Source: HGM04593 sp045613945 (lineage in GTDB: Bacteria; Bacteroidota; Bacteroidia; Bacteroidales; Bacteroidaceae). Taken from it: a stretch of DNA of 64,000 bases. The stretch covers positions 30,019 through 94,018 of the forward strand of contig JAZLBZ010000002.1 of assembly GCA_045613945.1 (NCBI GenBank), read 5' to 3'. The position numbers and the translations under genes are program-made. Below, piece by piece: positions 1 through 9,251 of this stretch (positions are counted from its first letter, which is position 1; each line of letters starts with the position of its first letter). The notes beneath the pieces were generated by a model. The model was not told the origin of the DNA and did not search any database. It saw nothing but the letters and a program-made list of their open reading frames with translations.

Positions 1-2
1 CA

Positions 3-1928
3 TTGTCGGGCCGTCCGGTGATGTGTGACTTCTTCCAAAGCGACAACGGTGCCTGGAACAGCCATGTGGAACTTGGCCTTTGGGCCGATGCCATGATTGT
101 TGCGCCTGCAACAGCATCGACACTTGGAAAGATGGCAAATGGCGTTGCCGACAACCTGCTTGTCACAACCTATCTCTCAATGAAGGCTCCGGTGTTCATT
201 GCCCCTGCAATGGACCTTGATATGTATGCCCATCCGTCGACACAGCGCAATGTGGAGATTCTCAAGGGGTATGGCAACCACATCATTGAGGCTGCGTCGG
301 GCGAACTTGCAAGCCATTTGCGCGGCAAGGGACGCCTGGAAGAGCCCGAGGCGATTGTTGAGCGCATCAAAGATTTTTTTTTAGGCAGTAGGGCGCTGGC
401 GGGCAAGAAGGTGCTTGTGACAGCGGGTCCTACATATGAGAAGATTGACCCGGTACGTTTCATAGGCAACTACTCAAGCGGCAAGATGGGATTTGCCATT
501 GCCGAGGAGTGCGCGGCGCAGGGCGCCGACGTGACGCTTGTTGCGGGCCCGGTGTCGTTGGAGTGCAAGCATCCCGGAGTGAAGAGGGTAGATGTCGAGT
601 CGGCGCGCGAGATGTACGATGCGGCGATGAGTGCCTTCCCCTCTTGCGATGTTGCAGTGCTTTCGGCGGCTGTCGCCGATTACCGCCCAGCGCAGTGCGC
701 GCCGGTGAAGATGAAGCGTACAGCCGATGATATGTTCATTGAACTTACTCCAAACAGTGACATTGCAGCATCTTTGGGTGCTGTCAAGGGTGAAGGCCAG
801 ATGCTTGTTGGCTTTGCTCTTGAGACAAACAATGCCGAGGAGAATGCACGCCTGAAACTTGAGAAGAAGAACCTTGATTTCATTGTGCTCAATTCGCTTG
901 AGGACAAGGGCGCTGGTTTTGCCTGTGACACAAACAAGGTTACAATCATAGACAGGAACGGAAAGAGTGATTTCCCGTTGAAGAGCAAGAAGGATGTGGC
1001 AAAAGATATTGTCGCGCACATTGCAAGATTGCTGACTGTGCTTGCCTTTATGCTGCTGCCCCTGTCGGCAAGTGCCGAGGGCGAGGAACTCAATGCCAAT
1101 GTAACACTCAATGCCTCAAAGGTGCAGGGCTCGAATACCGAGGTTTTTACACAACTCGAGGAGGCGCTCAAGGCATTTATCAATGACCGCAAGTGGACTC
1201 CCAATGTATATGAGGAGGCCGAACGTATCAACTGCAATTTTACATTTGTGGTGAACTCCTATGCCAACGATGGCTCTTTCGACTGCTCTCTGATGGTGCA
1301 GGCTTCGCGTCCGGTATTCGGTGCGTCGTACACATCGACGCTTTTTCTCTACGAGGACAAGAGTATAAAGTTCAAGTATCAGCCTTTTGACCGCCTGGAG
1401 TTTGTAGAGGACAACCTTGATAACAATCTCACAGCAGTCATTGCGTTCTATGTGTACCTGATTGTTGGTATGGACCTTGATTCTATGGGAGAACTTGGCG
1501 GCAGCGAGTTTCTTAACAAGGCGCTTACGATAGCAAATAATGCGCAGACTCTTGGTGATGTGGGCTGGCGTGCCGGCAGCAGCAATAATAACCGCTATTC
1601 CATAATCGATGATTATATGAACGGTGCAATGGAGCCTGTGCGCAAACTTATGTACAAGTACCATCGTCTAGGTCTGGATACAATGTTCAAGAGTGCCGAT
1701 GGCGGGCGCAAGGCAATAACGGAGAGTATTTCCCTGTTGAAGAAGGCATACGAGGATCGTCCAATGGCCTATTTTACAAAACTCTTTACCGAGTATAAGG
1801 TAGATGAGATTGTAAACGTCTATTCAAAGTGTACCCCCGAGGAGAAGAAGACTGTTGTCGAGATACTGACGGAGATTAATCCTTCGTTGTCTTCGGAGTG
1901 GGACAAGATAACAAGAAGCAATAATTAA
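3..1928 (+). CDS. coaBC: CoaBC (3' part) fused in frame to a DUF4835 envelope protein
   Basis: The gene runs off the left edge, so its true start is not visible. Residues 1 to about 125 are the end of the CoaC flavoprotein (phosphopantothenoylcysteine decarboxylase), with the substrate-binding APAMDLDMY segment. About 133 to 342 are the CoaB ligase (VTAGPTYEKIDPVRFIGNYS, SAAVADYRP, VGFALET). Together they convert phosphopantothenate to phosphopantetheine in coenzyme A synthesis. CoaB normally ends near IVAHIARL, but here no stop follows. The frame continues through a hydrophobic stretch ending in an A-S-A signal-peptidase-like site (about 344-358) into a roughly 280-residue DUF4835 domain, a Bacteroidetes family normally made as a separate exported protein. 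Either this is a real fusion, or the second half is also made from an internal GTG at 996, TTG at 1029 or GTG at 1038. recN follows after 10 bp. Confidence 0.85.
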   Translation: MSGRPVMCDFFQSDNGAWNSHVELGLWADAMIVAPATASTLGKMANGVADNLLVTTYLSMKAPVFIAPAMDLDMYAHPSTQRNVEILKGYGNHIIEAASGELASHLRGKGRLEEPEAIVERIKDFFLGSRALAGKKVLVTAGPTYEKIDPVRFIGNYSSGKMGFAIAEECAAQGADVTLVAGPVSLECKHPGVKRVDVESAREMYDAAMSAFPSCDVAVLSAAVADYRPAQCAPVKMKRTADDMFIELTPNSDIAASLGAVKGEGQMLVGFALETNNAEENARLKLEKKNLDFIVLNSLEDKGAGFACDTNKVTIIDRNGKSDFPLKSKKDVAKDIVAHIARLLTVLAFMLLPLSASAEGEELNANVTLNASKVQGSNTEVFTQLEEALKAFINDRKWTPNVYEEAERINCNFTFVVNSYANDGSFDCSLMVQASRPVFGASYTSTLFLYEDKSIKFKYQPFDRLEFVEDNLDNNLTAVIAFYVYLIVGMDLDSMGELGGSEFLNKALTIANNAQTLGDVGWRAGSSNNNRYSIIDDYMNGAMEPVRKLMYKYHRLGLDTMFKSADGGRKAITESISLLKKAYEDRPMAYFTKLFTEYKVDEIVNVYSKCTPEEKKTVVEILTEINPSLSSEWDKITRSNN

Positions 1929-1938
1929 GAAGCACATA

Positions 1939-3600
1939 ATGCTTAGACATATATCAATACGTAATTTTGCACTTATAGAGCGTGTAGAGGTTGATTTCTC
2001 TACAGGCTTCTCTGTCATTACGGGTGAGACCGGACATGGCAAGTCGGTCTTTCTTGGTGCAATGTCGGTGCTGTTGGGGCAGCGCTCCGATGCAAAGGCG
2101 GTGCGCGAAGGTGCCGACCGCTGTGTCATTGAGGGCTGTTTCGATATCTCCGATTTTGCGTTGCAGGCGTGGTTCGATGAGAACGACCTGGACTATGACA
2201 ACGAGTGCATTGTGCGCCGCGAGGTGGCTGCAACGGGGCGTAGCAGGGCATTTGTCAACGATACTCCGGTATCGGTGGCTCAGCTTAAGGAACTTGGCGC
2301 ACGCCTTATGGATATACACTCGCAGCACCAGAATTTGCTGTTGGGCGACAGGAACTACCAGCTCCGTGTGCTCGATATTCTCTCCGGCAACAGGTCAATG
2401 CTTGACGGCTACAGGGTGCAGTATGATGAATATCGTGCATTGAACGGCGAACTTAAAAAACTGAAGGAGGCGCTTGAGAGTAGTCGCCGCGACGAGGAGT
2501 GGCTCCGTTTTCAGCTTGAGGAACTCGAGTCTGCGAAACTCACCGATGGCGAGGTGGAAAGTCTTGAACAGGAGGTGAGCGAACTGTCGCATGCCGAGGA
2601 GATACAGGCAGCACTCTATGGCGCTTGTACCGGTATTGACGGCGAGGGCAACAGTCTTGTACAGGCATTGCGCGAGTCGGCAAGTGCTCTTTCGCGCATA
2701 TCGTCGCACTACAGTGCGGCAGGCGAGTTAGCCGACCGTCTTGAGAACTGCTACATTGAACTCAAGGATTGCTGCAGCGAGATGGAGCAGCGTGCAGGGC
2801 GTGTGCAGTATTCGCCCGACAGGCTGGAGTATGTGGAACGTCGCCTGGCTATGATATATGACCTGCAGAAGAAGCATCGCGTTGAGTCGGTTGCTGCTCT
2901 GTTGGCTCTTGCCGCCGATTTTGCCGTACGTCTTGAGAAGATTGAGTGTGGCGATGATGATATCAAGGCGTTGGAGCGTCGCATAGATTCGCTTGGCAAG
3001 GAATTGACAAAGTCGGCCGGTGAAATTACAAAGGTCCGCAAGGCGAGTGCGCAGCATCTGCAAAAGGAGATGGTGGCAATCCTGGTCAATCTTGGCATGC
3101 CAATGATTCGCTTTGAGGTGAGTTTTGAACCCACAGATGGTTTCACTTCTCTCGGTTGCGATGTCATCACATTCCTTTTCTCGGCTAACAGCAGCAGTGC
3201 GCCGCAGCCGTTGAGTGATGTTGCATCGGGTGGTGAGATGGCACGTGTCATGCTTGCCCTAAAGTCTCTTGTAGCATCGGGAACCAGTCAGCCTACGCTC
3301 ATTTTTGATGAGGTGGACACCGGCGTATCGGGTGTGCTTGCCGAGCGTATGGGCCGCATGATGCAGCAGATGGGCTGTGCCAATCGTCAGGTGCTCAGCA
3401 TTACACATCTGCCACAGGTAGCGGCTTTGGGCTCGCGTCACTACAAGGTGCACAAGGAGGAGACCGCAAATGGTACAGTAACAGATATAGTAGAACTTGA
3501 ACAACAGGAGAGGGTGCGAGAGATAGCGCAGATGATGAGCGGAGAGGTGCTCACCGATGCTGCGCTCAATGCAGCCAATCTATTGTTGTCACAATCTTAA
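1939..3600 (+). CDS. recN: DNA repair ATPase RecN
   Basis: SMC-like ATPase of double-strand-break repair that helps hold and present broken ends for recombination. The 553 residues match the family length. The N-terminal half-ATPase opens with LRHISIRNFALIERVEVDFS. The Walker A is GETGHGKS at residues 29-36, where most RecN proteins have GETGAGKS. A charged coiled-coil middle follows (about 150-370). The C-terminal half carries the ABC signature DVASGGEMARVMLALK, Walker B LIFDEVDTGVSG and the SITHLPQVAALG switch region. The ATG is 10 bp after the upstream stop, and rlmB starts 12 bp after this stop, so it sits inside an operon. The Ala-to-His change in the P-loop is at a position that often varies and probably does not remove ATP binding. 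Confidence 0.95.
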   Translation: MLRHISIRNFALIERVEVDFSTGFSVITGETGHGKSVFLGAMSVLLGQRSDAKAVREGADRCVIEGCFDISDFALQAWFDENDLDYDNECIVRREVAATGRSRAFVNDTPVSVAQLKELGARLMDIHSQHQNLLLGDRNYQLRVLDILSGNRSMLDGYRVQYDEYRALNGELKKLKEALESSRRDEEWLRFQLEELESAKLTDGEVESLEQEVSELSHAEEIQAALYGACTGIDGEGNSLVQALRESASALSRISSHYSAAGELADRLENCYIELKDCCSEMEQRAGRVQYSPDRLEYVERRLAMIYDLQKKHRVESVAALLALAADFAVRLEKIECGDDDIKALERRIDSLGKELTKSAGEITKVRKASAQHLQKEMVAILVNLGMPMIRFEVSFEPTDGFTSLGCDVITFLFSANSSSAPQPLSDVASGGEMARVMLALKSLVASGTSQPTLIFDEVDTGVSGVLAERMGRMMQQMGCANRQVLSITHLPQVAALGSRHYKVHKEETANGTVTDIVELEQQERVREIAQMMSGEVLTDAALNAANLLLSQS

Positions 3601-3612
3601 TAGAGTTTAATC

Positions 3613-4359
3613 ATGATAAACACAAATGAAATGATATTCGGCGTACGCGCCGTTCTTGAGGCTATTGAGGCCGGTAAGGAGGTTGATAAGATTCTTGTAA
3701 AGCGCGACTTGCAGAGCGAGTTGTCGCGTGAACTGTTTGCGGCTCTCAGGGGACGTACAATTCCTGTTGTGCGTGTGCCGGTAGAGAAACTAAACCGCAT
3801 TACCCGCAAGAACCATCAGGGTGTGATTGCGTATATCTCGGCAGTAGAGTATGCAAGTGTAGATACACTTGTCCCAACTCTTTACGAGGAGGGCAAGGTG
3901 CCTTTCCTTGTGCTGCTCGACGGTATTACCGATGTGCGCAATTTCGGTTCCATTGCGCGTACATGTGACTGTGCCGGTGTCGATTCAATAATCATCCCTG
4001 CTCATAACAGCGTTACTGTGAATGCCGATGCAGTGAAGACTTCTGCCGGCGCCTTGCACTTGCTGCCTGTGTGTCGCGAGAAGAACATTACAGAGACCCT
4101 GAAGTATCTCAAGGCATCCGGTATACGCATTGTTTGCGCAACAGAGAAGGGTAAAATCAACTATACCCAGGCCAATTTCACCGAGCCTGTATGTGTGGTG
4201 ATGGGTGCCGAGGATAAGGGTATTCCACAGGAGCATCTTGCGCTTTGTGATGATTGGGTGGCGATACCGCAGTTCGGCAATATCGAGTCGCTCAATGTCT
4301 CTGTGGCTACCGGTGTCATACTTTATGAGGCTGTACGTCAGCGTCATCTGAATGATTGA
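3613..4359 (+). CDS. rlmB: 23S rRNA 2'-O-ribose methyltransferase, RlmB/TrmH (SPOUT) family
   Basis: SPOUT-fold, SAM-dependent RNA methyltransferase. RlmB methylates the 2'-OH of G2251 in the 23S peptidyl-transferase loop. The N-terminal substrate-binding domain (about 1-75) begins IFGVRAVLEAI, and the catalytic trefoil-knot domain follows. Motif 1 is LDGITDVRNFGSIARTCDCA, motif 2 is VVMGAEDKGIP and motif 3 is IPQFGNIESLNVSVATGVIL. At 248 residues it is full length. The presence of the N-terminal domain favours RlmB over the shorter TrmL type, but the exact target nucleotide cannot be read from sequence. It lies between recN and a TPR gene, with the next ATG 6 bp after its stop. Confidence 0.9.
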   Translation: MINTNEMIFGVRAVLEAIEAGKEVDKILVKRDLQSELSRELFAALRGRTIPVVRVPVEKLNRITRKNHQGVIAYISAVEYASVDTLVPTLYEEGKVPFLVLLDGITDVRNFGSIARTCDCAGVDSIIIPAHNSVTVNADAVKTSAGALHLLPVCREKNITETLKYLKASGIRIVCATEKGKINYTQANFTEPVCVVMGAEDKGIPQEHLALCDDWVAIPQFGNIESLNVSVATGVILYEAVRQRHLND

Positions 4360-4364
4360 TTACG

Positions 4365-6047
4365 ATGGGAAAAAGAGGAATGCTGTTTGTTGCAATGTGT
4401 TTGTCGGCACTCACAGTGCTGGCCGACAAGTTGCCCAAGAGTGTTGAGAAGGCACGCCAGGCTGTTGCTAGTGTTGTGACATACAGACAGGGCGTCATGC
4501 TTCACAATGGAACGGCTGTGTTTGCCGGCGAAAAAGGCGATGTGTTCTCATCGCGCTCGCTCTTTGTTGGTGCCGACAGTGCCGTTGTCATTGACTACAA
4601 GGGCGTTGCCCGTCCGGTAAAGAACATTGTGGGCGTGAACGAGGTCTTTGACTGTATCAGGGTGCGTGTCAGCGCCGACAAGAAACTCAAGCCGTTGGCA
4701 CTCTCCTTATCCCCTGTTGTTTCTGCCGAGACCCTTTACCAGTTGGGCTATGGCGTTGGAAAGAACGGCTTTGTTGAGCCTGCCAATGTTGCGAGGGTCG
4801 ACTCGGTCTACTCTTGTGCCTATTATACGCTTGCAAAGCCTATGGAATTGCGTTTCAATGCGCTGCCATTGGTTAATGAAATGGGCGAACTGGTCGCTCT
4901 TATGCAAGAGGCTGCGGCGAGTGATACAGTCAGCAGTTATGCCATAGGCGCCTCTCTCTTCTCAATGCTGACTCCCTCTGTCCAAACCTATGGAAGGGGA
5001 TATTATCCATCTATGGGAATACGCACAGCCTTGCCGGCAGGGAAAGACGAGGCCTTGTCATGTATGTATATGCAGTCTATTGTCGGTGACAGCATCTCGT
5101 GCCGGAATGCTATTTGGGATTTTGTTGCGCTCTATCCCGAATGCTACGAGGGCTATATGTCAAAGGCCGAGTATGAGGCTGTTGTACTCCATAGGCTCTC
5201 TGCTGCAGAAGAGTCTTGGAACAGGGCCTTTAAGTTGGCCAAGAATCCCGCCGAGGTTCATTTTGGCAAGGCTAAAGCAATGAATACCCTTCTCCTGCAA
5301 GGAGATTCCCTGTCGCATCCTATGCTCTCATTGGATAATGTGCTGGCAGAGATTGACAAGGCTATCGCTGCCGATGCCCAGCCGCTCTTTATAAATGGCA
5401 AGGCCGATATCCTTTATTCGCACAAGGATTTTGCCGCTGCTGCACAGTGTTATGAGATGCTTGCATTGACAGATATGCGCAGTGCCGATATATTTGCAAG
5501 GGCTGCGCAGTGCTATAAGGAACTGCAGGATTATGAGAAGTCTGTGGCCATGCTCGACAGCGCTGTGAACTGTTTCGATTCCACAAGGGTGAAATCATCG
5601 GCTCCTTATGTGCTCACACGCGCATTGGTCAATACTGCTGCCAAGAACTATCGTGCTGCCGTATATGATTTCAATACCTATGAGACACTGTTGGATGGAC
5701 GTCTTGGTGCCGAGTTCTACTATCTTCGTTACCAGACCGAACTGAACGCAAAGATGTATCAGCAGGCTCTTAATGATATTGACACAGCAATATATCTCTC
5801 ACCTGAGAATGTGGCCTATTACATAGAGAAAGGCCTGTTGTGCTACCGTGTAAAACTTGCCGATGAGGGTCTCAGGAGTTTGAAAGAGGCCGAGGGTGTT
5901 GCTCCTGCTTCTCCCGACGTGTATTATCTTCAGGGACGCCTGTATGTGCAGAAGGGTGAGAAGGAGAAGGCGCTCTCCTGTCTAAATAAAGCCCTTGAAC
6001 TTGGGCATCCCGATGCTGAATCTGTTCTAAAACTTCTTGAGGAGTAA
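4365..6047 (+). CDS. Exported TPR protein with a degenerate trypsin-like domain
   Basis: I start it at the ATG at 4365 (MGKRGMLFVAMC...), which gives a clean signal peptide (cleavage near residue 20, after VLA). A TTG 9 bp upstream also fits the frame. Residues about 25-200 look like a chymotrypsin-fold serine protease (AVASVVTYRQGVMLHNGTAVF at the start, ALPLVNEMGELVALM at the end). However, the positions where the catalytic His and the GNSGGP nucleophile should sit read SSRSLFV and FNALPLV, so it is probably inactive. Residues about 265-560 are tandem TPR helices (for example VYYLQGRLYVQKGEKEKALS). A role as a periplasmic scaffold is an inference. It is followed at 5 bp by the Sel1-repeat gene, and the two are likely co-transcribed. 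Confidence 0.75.
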   Translation: MGKRGMLFVAMCLSALTVLADKLPKSVEKARQAVASVVTYRQGVMLHNGTAVFAGEKGDVFSSRSLFVGADSAVVIDYKGVARPVKNIVGVNEVFDCIRVRVSADKKLKPLALSLSPVVSAETLYQLGYGVGKNGFVEPANVARVDSVYSCAYYTLAKPMELRFNALPLVNEMGELVALMQEAAASDTVSSYAIGASLFSMLTPSVQTYGRGYYPSMGIRTALPAGKDEALSCMYMQSIVGDSISCRNAIWDFVALYPECYEGYMSKAEYEAVVLHRLSAAEESWNRAFKLAKNPAEVHFGKAKAMNTLLLQGDSLSHPMLSLDNVLAEIDKAIAADAQPLFINGKADILYSHKDFAAAAQCYEMLALTDMRSADIFARAAQCYKELQDYEKSVAMLDSAVNCFDSTRVKSSAPYVLTRALVNTAAKNYRAAVYDFNTYETLLDGRLGAEFYYLRYQTELNAKMYQQALNDIDTAIYLSPENVAYYIEKGLLCYRVKLADEGLRSLKEAEGVAPASPDVYYLQGRLYVQKGEKEKALSCLNKALELGHPDAESVLKLLEE

Positions 6048-6052
6048 ATGTT

Positions 6053-7702
6053 ATGGAACGACTGTGTGCGCGTCTGCTCTTATTGTTATCTCTGCTGCTT
6101 GCAATGCCTGTTGTGGCTGCTGTTGCGGGCAAACCTGCTGTGTCCGAGGTGTCGGATACACTGCGCAGCGAGGGCTACCTCAAAGGGCTCGAGGCATACA
6201 AGGCCGGTGATTACGCCGGGGCTGTTGATATATGGAAGTCTGAGGCAAAAAGAGGAAATGCCTGGGCACAATGCAACCTGGGGGCCTGCTACTATTCGGG
6301 CAAAGGAGTAGAGCAGAATTACTACAAGGCTTTCAAGTGGTTCAAGAAATCTGCAGCGCAGGGCAATGATATGGCGTTGTGTAACCTGGGCAACTGCTAC
6401 CACAGCGGGAATGGTGTGGAGCAGGATCTTGAGGCGGCAACCAAATTGTATTTGCAGGCCGCAGAACAGGGAAATGTGGTGGCAATGACAAACCTCGGCA
6501 TCCATTACAGGTTGGGCGAGGGGGTGCCCGCCGATAGTTCAAAGGCTTTCAATTATCTTTATAGCGCTGCCGAAAAGGGGTATGACGTTGCATGGAACGA
6601 GGTGGGCGACTGTTTTTTCTATGGTATTGGCGTGTCGCAGAACTCTGATGAGGCTTTTTATTGGTATAAGAAAGCGGCCGGACAGGGATATGATCCGGCC
6701 CAATACAATCTGGCGATGTGCTATGCCTATGGCGATGGAATTATGAAGGATGACGAGAAGGCATTCTACTGGTTCCTGCAGTCGGCCCAAAAAGGTAATT
6801 CAAAGGCGCAGTTCAGTCTTGCCGAGAGTTATTATAACGGTGTTGGGGTGGCAAGGGATTCTCTAAAGGCTGTAGAGTGGTATGAGAAAGCTGCGCTACA
6901 GGGAAATGTCGATGCACAGTATATGCTTGCCTGCTGCTACTATTCGGGTGACGGTGTAGAGGAGAACCACTCGTTGGCGGCAAAATGGTACACAAGGGCT
7001 GCAAATAAAGGTGATGCCGAGTCGATGTGCCAGCTTGCAGGGTGTTACTATTGGGGTGATGGCGTGGCCTGTAATCCCGACAAGGCAATCAAACTATATG
7101 AGAAGGCTGCGGAATTGGGATGTGCCGAGGCTATGTTCTGCCTTGCCGAGTACTCCTGCCAGGACGATGATGGGGTGTATGACTACAGAACTGCGTTTGA
7201 GCAATATATGAAGGCTGCCGAGTCGGGATATACTCCGGCATATAGCAAGATTGGGGATTTCTACTATTACGGCATGCTGGACAGCATTAACTATAACGAG
7301 GCTGTCAAGTGGTACAGGCTGGGCGCCGATGCCGGGGATGCCGATGCGCAATATAATATTGCCCAATGCTACTATCTGGGGCTTGGAGTCAAGCATAATT
7401 TTAAGACGGCCGCCCAATGGTGCACAAAGGCTGCCGAGGGCGGGAGTGCCGAGGCGCAGTATATGATGGGTTCGATGTACTATAAAGGACAGGGTGTTAC
7501 GCAGAACTATGAAAAGGCAGTCTCGTGGTACGAAAAGGCTGTTGAAAAGGAGCACCCTGGAGCGCAGTACGATCTTGGAATATGTCTCTTCTATGGCCAG
7601 GGTGTGGCAAAGAACAGGGACAGGGCTGTTGAACTGTGGAAACTGTCGGCCGAACAGGAGTTCGAGGATGCTGTCAGGCTACTGAGGGATTTGAGACGAT
7701 GA
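6053..7702 (+). CDS. Exported Sel1-repeat protein (13 repeats)
   Basis: 549 residues: an N-terminal signal peptide (LLLLLSLLLAMPVVA, about 1-25), one TPR-like helix pair, then 13 consecutive 36-residue Sel1 repeats to the C terminus. Each follows the pattern A.Y.LG.CYY.G.GV..(N/D)..KA..WY.KAA.QG. Repeats 9 (CAEAMFCLAEYS) and 10 (YTPAYSKIGDFY) are the most diverged, with the G.GV turn lost or shifted. Sel1 solenoids bind proteins, and in bacteria they often act in envelope or signalling complexes; the partner here is unknown. The stop is 5 bp from the convergent tilS stop and no terminator hairpin is visible between them. It is unusually rich in Cys for an exported protein (many ..NLG.CYY.. 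repeats). Confidence 0.85.
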   Translation: MERLCARLLLLLSLLLAMPVVAAVAGKPAVSEVSDTLRSEGYLKGLEAYKAGDYAGAVDIWKSEAKRGNAWAQCNLGACYYSGKGVEQNYYKAFKWFKKSAAQGNDMALCNLGNCYHSGNGVEQDLEAATKLYLQAAEQGNVVAMTNLGIHYRLGEGVPADSSKAFNYLYSAAEKGYDVAWNEVGDCFFYGIGVSQNSDEAFYWYKKAAGQGYDPAQYNLAMCYAYGDGIMKDDEKAFYWFLQSAQKGNSKAQFSLAESYYNGVGVARDSLKAVEWYEKAALQGNVDAQYMLACCYYSGDGVEENHSLAAKWYTRAANKGDAESMCQLAGCYYWGDGVACNPDKAIKLYEKAAELGCAEAMFCLAEYSCQDDDGVYDYRTAFEQYMKAAESGYTPAYSKIGDFYYYGMLDSINYNEAVKWYRLGADAGDADAQYNIAQCYYLGLGVKHNFKTAAQWCTKAAEGGSAEAQYMMGSMYYKGQGVTQNYEKAVSWYEKAVEKEHPGAQYDLGICLFYGQGVAKNRDRAVELWKLSAEQEFEDAVRLLRDLRR

Positions 7703-7707
7703 CCTGC

Positions 7708-9018
7708 TTATAGATTCCACTCCAGGCGCAGAACTTCTTTTGTCTTTTCATTTATGCAGCAACGTGCCGATGGACGTTCGTTAACCAGCCACACAATCTC
7801 TCCTTTTGCATCGGTAACTACCAGTTGCTTCTGTTTCTCGGTAATGCTCTTCTTGCGGTCAGTCAAGTAGTCACTCACAAGCTTTGTACCGTTCATGCCA
7901 AAGGGAGCAAAACGGTCTCCGGTGCGTGTGTTGCGCAGTGTGAGCGGCTGGCATACTCTCTTTGCATCTAGTGTGGCAACGTTGCGCTGCTTCCCGATGT
8001 TGCCGTCAAATGCGGCTCTGAAAACGCTCAGTGTGCCTTGTGAGGTTGTGACGGTGCCTTCCTGTGGGAGTTCTGTCTCAACTTGCTCAACCTCCTCTCT
8101 TGGAGTGATTCTCAATACTTGTCTCTCCTTGATGACTCTCCACTTTGCAGTATGGAACTGTTTGGTGCCTTCGCCGAACATTGAGTGCGCGATATCCTCG
8201 ACCTGTGTGCCGTTAAAACCGTAGGGAGAGAGAATTTCGTGCAGAATGCTTGCCGGTGCAATCTCCTCGGCAAGGGCAGTGATGCTTATTTCATCTCCCT
8301 GCCTAACACGTTCCACAGCCTTTTTTACGGCATTGCTGTATATCAGTTCGGCATCGCTGATGCGTTGTGCTGTGGCTGCAAGTGTCGCAAGTATTGAGGG
8401 GTTGATTTCGGCGAGTCTGGGTATTACTTCAAGCCTTATCTTATTGCGTGTGTAGTCGCAGGTGAGGTTAGTGCTGTCGGTGACAAAGTCTTCGCCACGC
8501 CACTTCAGGTACTCCACAATCTCATCGCGTCCCACGCATAGCAGTGGACGGATGATGTTGCCGTTCTTTGGCTGTATGCCGCGCAGGCCTTTGATTCCGG
8601 TGCCGCGTGTCAGGTTCAGCAGCATAGTCTCTGCCGAGTCGTCGCGGTGATGCGCTACTGCGATGCATTGTGCGCCAATGGCTGCTCTTTGCTCCTCAAA
8701 GGCTGCATAGCGTTGTTCGCGTGCGGCCATCTCAATTGAGATGCCTTTCTCTGCTGCGTAGGACTTTGTGTCAAAATGTACAATATGTAGTGCTATTTTC
8801 AGTCTTTCGCACAGTTTCTTTGTGAACAGCTCGTCGCGGTTACTCTCCTCGTCGCGCAAATGAAAATTGCAGTGAATGGCCTTGCAGTCATATCCAAGTC
8901 GGTGAAGCACGATAAGTAGAGCGACAGAGTCGGCTCCACCGCTTATTGCAACAAGCACTTTGTCGTGCTGTTTCAGCAATCCATGCTCATCAATGAATCT
9001 CTCAACCTTGTGTCTCAT
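7708..9018 (-). CDS. tilS: tRNA(Ile)-lysidine synthase TilS
   Basis: Ligates lysine to C34 of the CAU-anticodon isoleucine tRNA, changing its decoding from AUG to AUA. It is essential in most bacteria. The 436 residues show the N-type PP-loop ATP-binding motif SGGADS at 26-31, the HCNFHLRDEESNRDE and AHHRDDSAETMLLNL motifs, then the TilS C-terminal domain (LTLRNTRTGDRFAPFGM near 350, ending SARCCINEKTKEVLRLEW). It is transcribed alone on the minus strand. Upstream on that strand a TATCTTCG sequence resembles a Bacteroidetes -7 element, but I find no well-spaced -33 partner. Confidence 0.95.
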   Translation of the reverse strand: MRHKVERFIDEHGLLKQHDKVLVAISGGADSVALLIVLHRLGYDCKAIHCNFHLRDEESNRDELFTKKLCERLKIALHIVHFDTKSYAAEKGISIEMAAREQRYAAFEEQRAAIGAQCIAVAHHRDDSAETMLLNLTRGTGIKGLRGIQPKNGNIIRPLLCVGRDEIVEYLKWRGEDFVTDSTNLTCDYTRNKIRLEVIPRLAEINPSILATLAATAQRISDAELIYSNAVKKAVERVRQGDEISITALAEEIAPASILHEILSPYGFNGTQVEDIAHSMFGEGTKQFHTAKWRVIKERQVLRITPREEVEQVETELPQEGTVTTSQGTLSVFRAAFDGNIGKQRNVATLDAKRVCQPLTLRNTRTGDRFAPFGMNGTKLVSDYLTDRKKSITEKQKQLVVTDAKGEIVWLVNERPSARCCINEKTKEVLRLEWNL

Positions 9019-9113
9019 TGCTTGATTTTAGTGCGAAGATAGACAAAAAATATCCTTAATAATAAAATAAATGCTTAAATGTAGCCTAAAAAGTTAAAAA
9101 ATAGGCGTCTTTG

Positions 9114-9144
9114 TTTGTTCTTCACAAAAAATGTCTTACCTTTG
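9114..9144 (+). promoter_or_regulatory. sigma-ABfr-type promoter for tRNA-Cys
   Basis: TTTG (9114-9117), 19-nt spacer, TACCTTTG (9137-9144). This is an exact match to the Bacteroidetes housekeeping consensus TTTG-N19-21-TAnnTTTG. Predicted start is near 9151, about 28 nt before the mature tRNA. Confidence 0.75.
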
Positions 9145-9178
9145 TCATCGCTTAACGCAAGTAGTCGCTAAAGCATTC

Positions 9179-9250
9179 GGTACCTTGGATGAGTGGCTTA
9201 GTCAGTGGTCTGCAAAACCATGTACGGCGGTTCGAATCCGCCAGGTACCT
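9179..9250 (+). tRNA. tRNA-Cys (anticodon GCA)
   Basis: The cloverleaf can be folded by hand. Acceptor stem GGTACCT/AGGTACC (9179-9185 with 9243-9249), discriminator T at 9250 as expected for Cys, D arm 9188-9203, anticodon stem GTGGT/ACCAT with loop CTGCAAA (anticodon GCA at 9212-9214), and T arm GGCGG-TTCGAAT-CCGCC (9226-9242). CCA is not encoded. A consensus promoter lies upstream and a strong hairpin directly downstream. Confidence 0.96.
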
Positions 9251-9251
9251 C

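Noticed and set aside
6239..7650. Regularly repeated DNA that might be a CRISPR array
   Set aside because: The period is 108 bp with in-frame variation, encoding Sel1 protein repeats. There are no identical repeats with unique spacers and no cas genes nearby.
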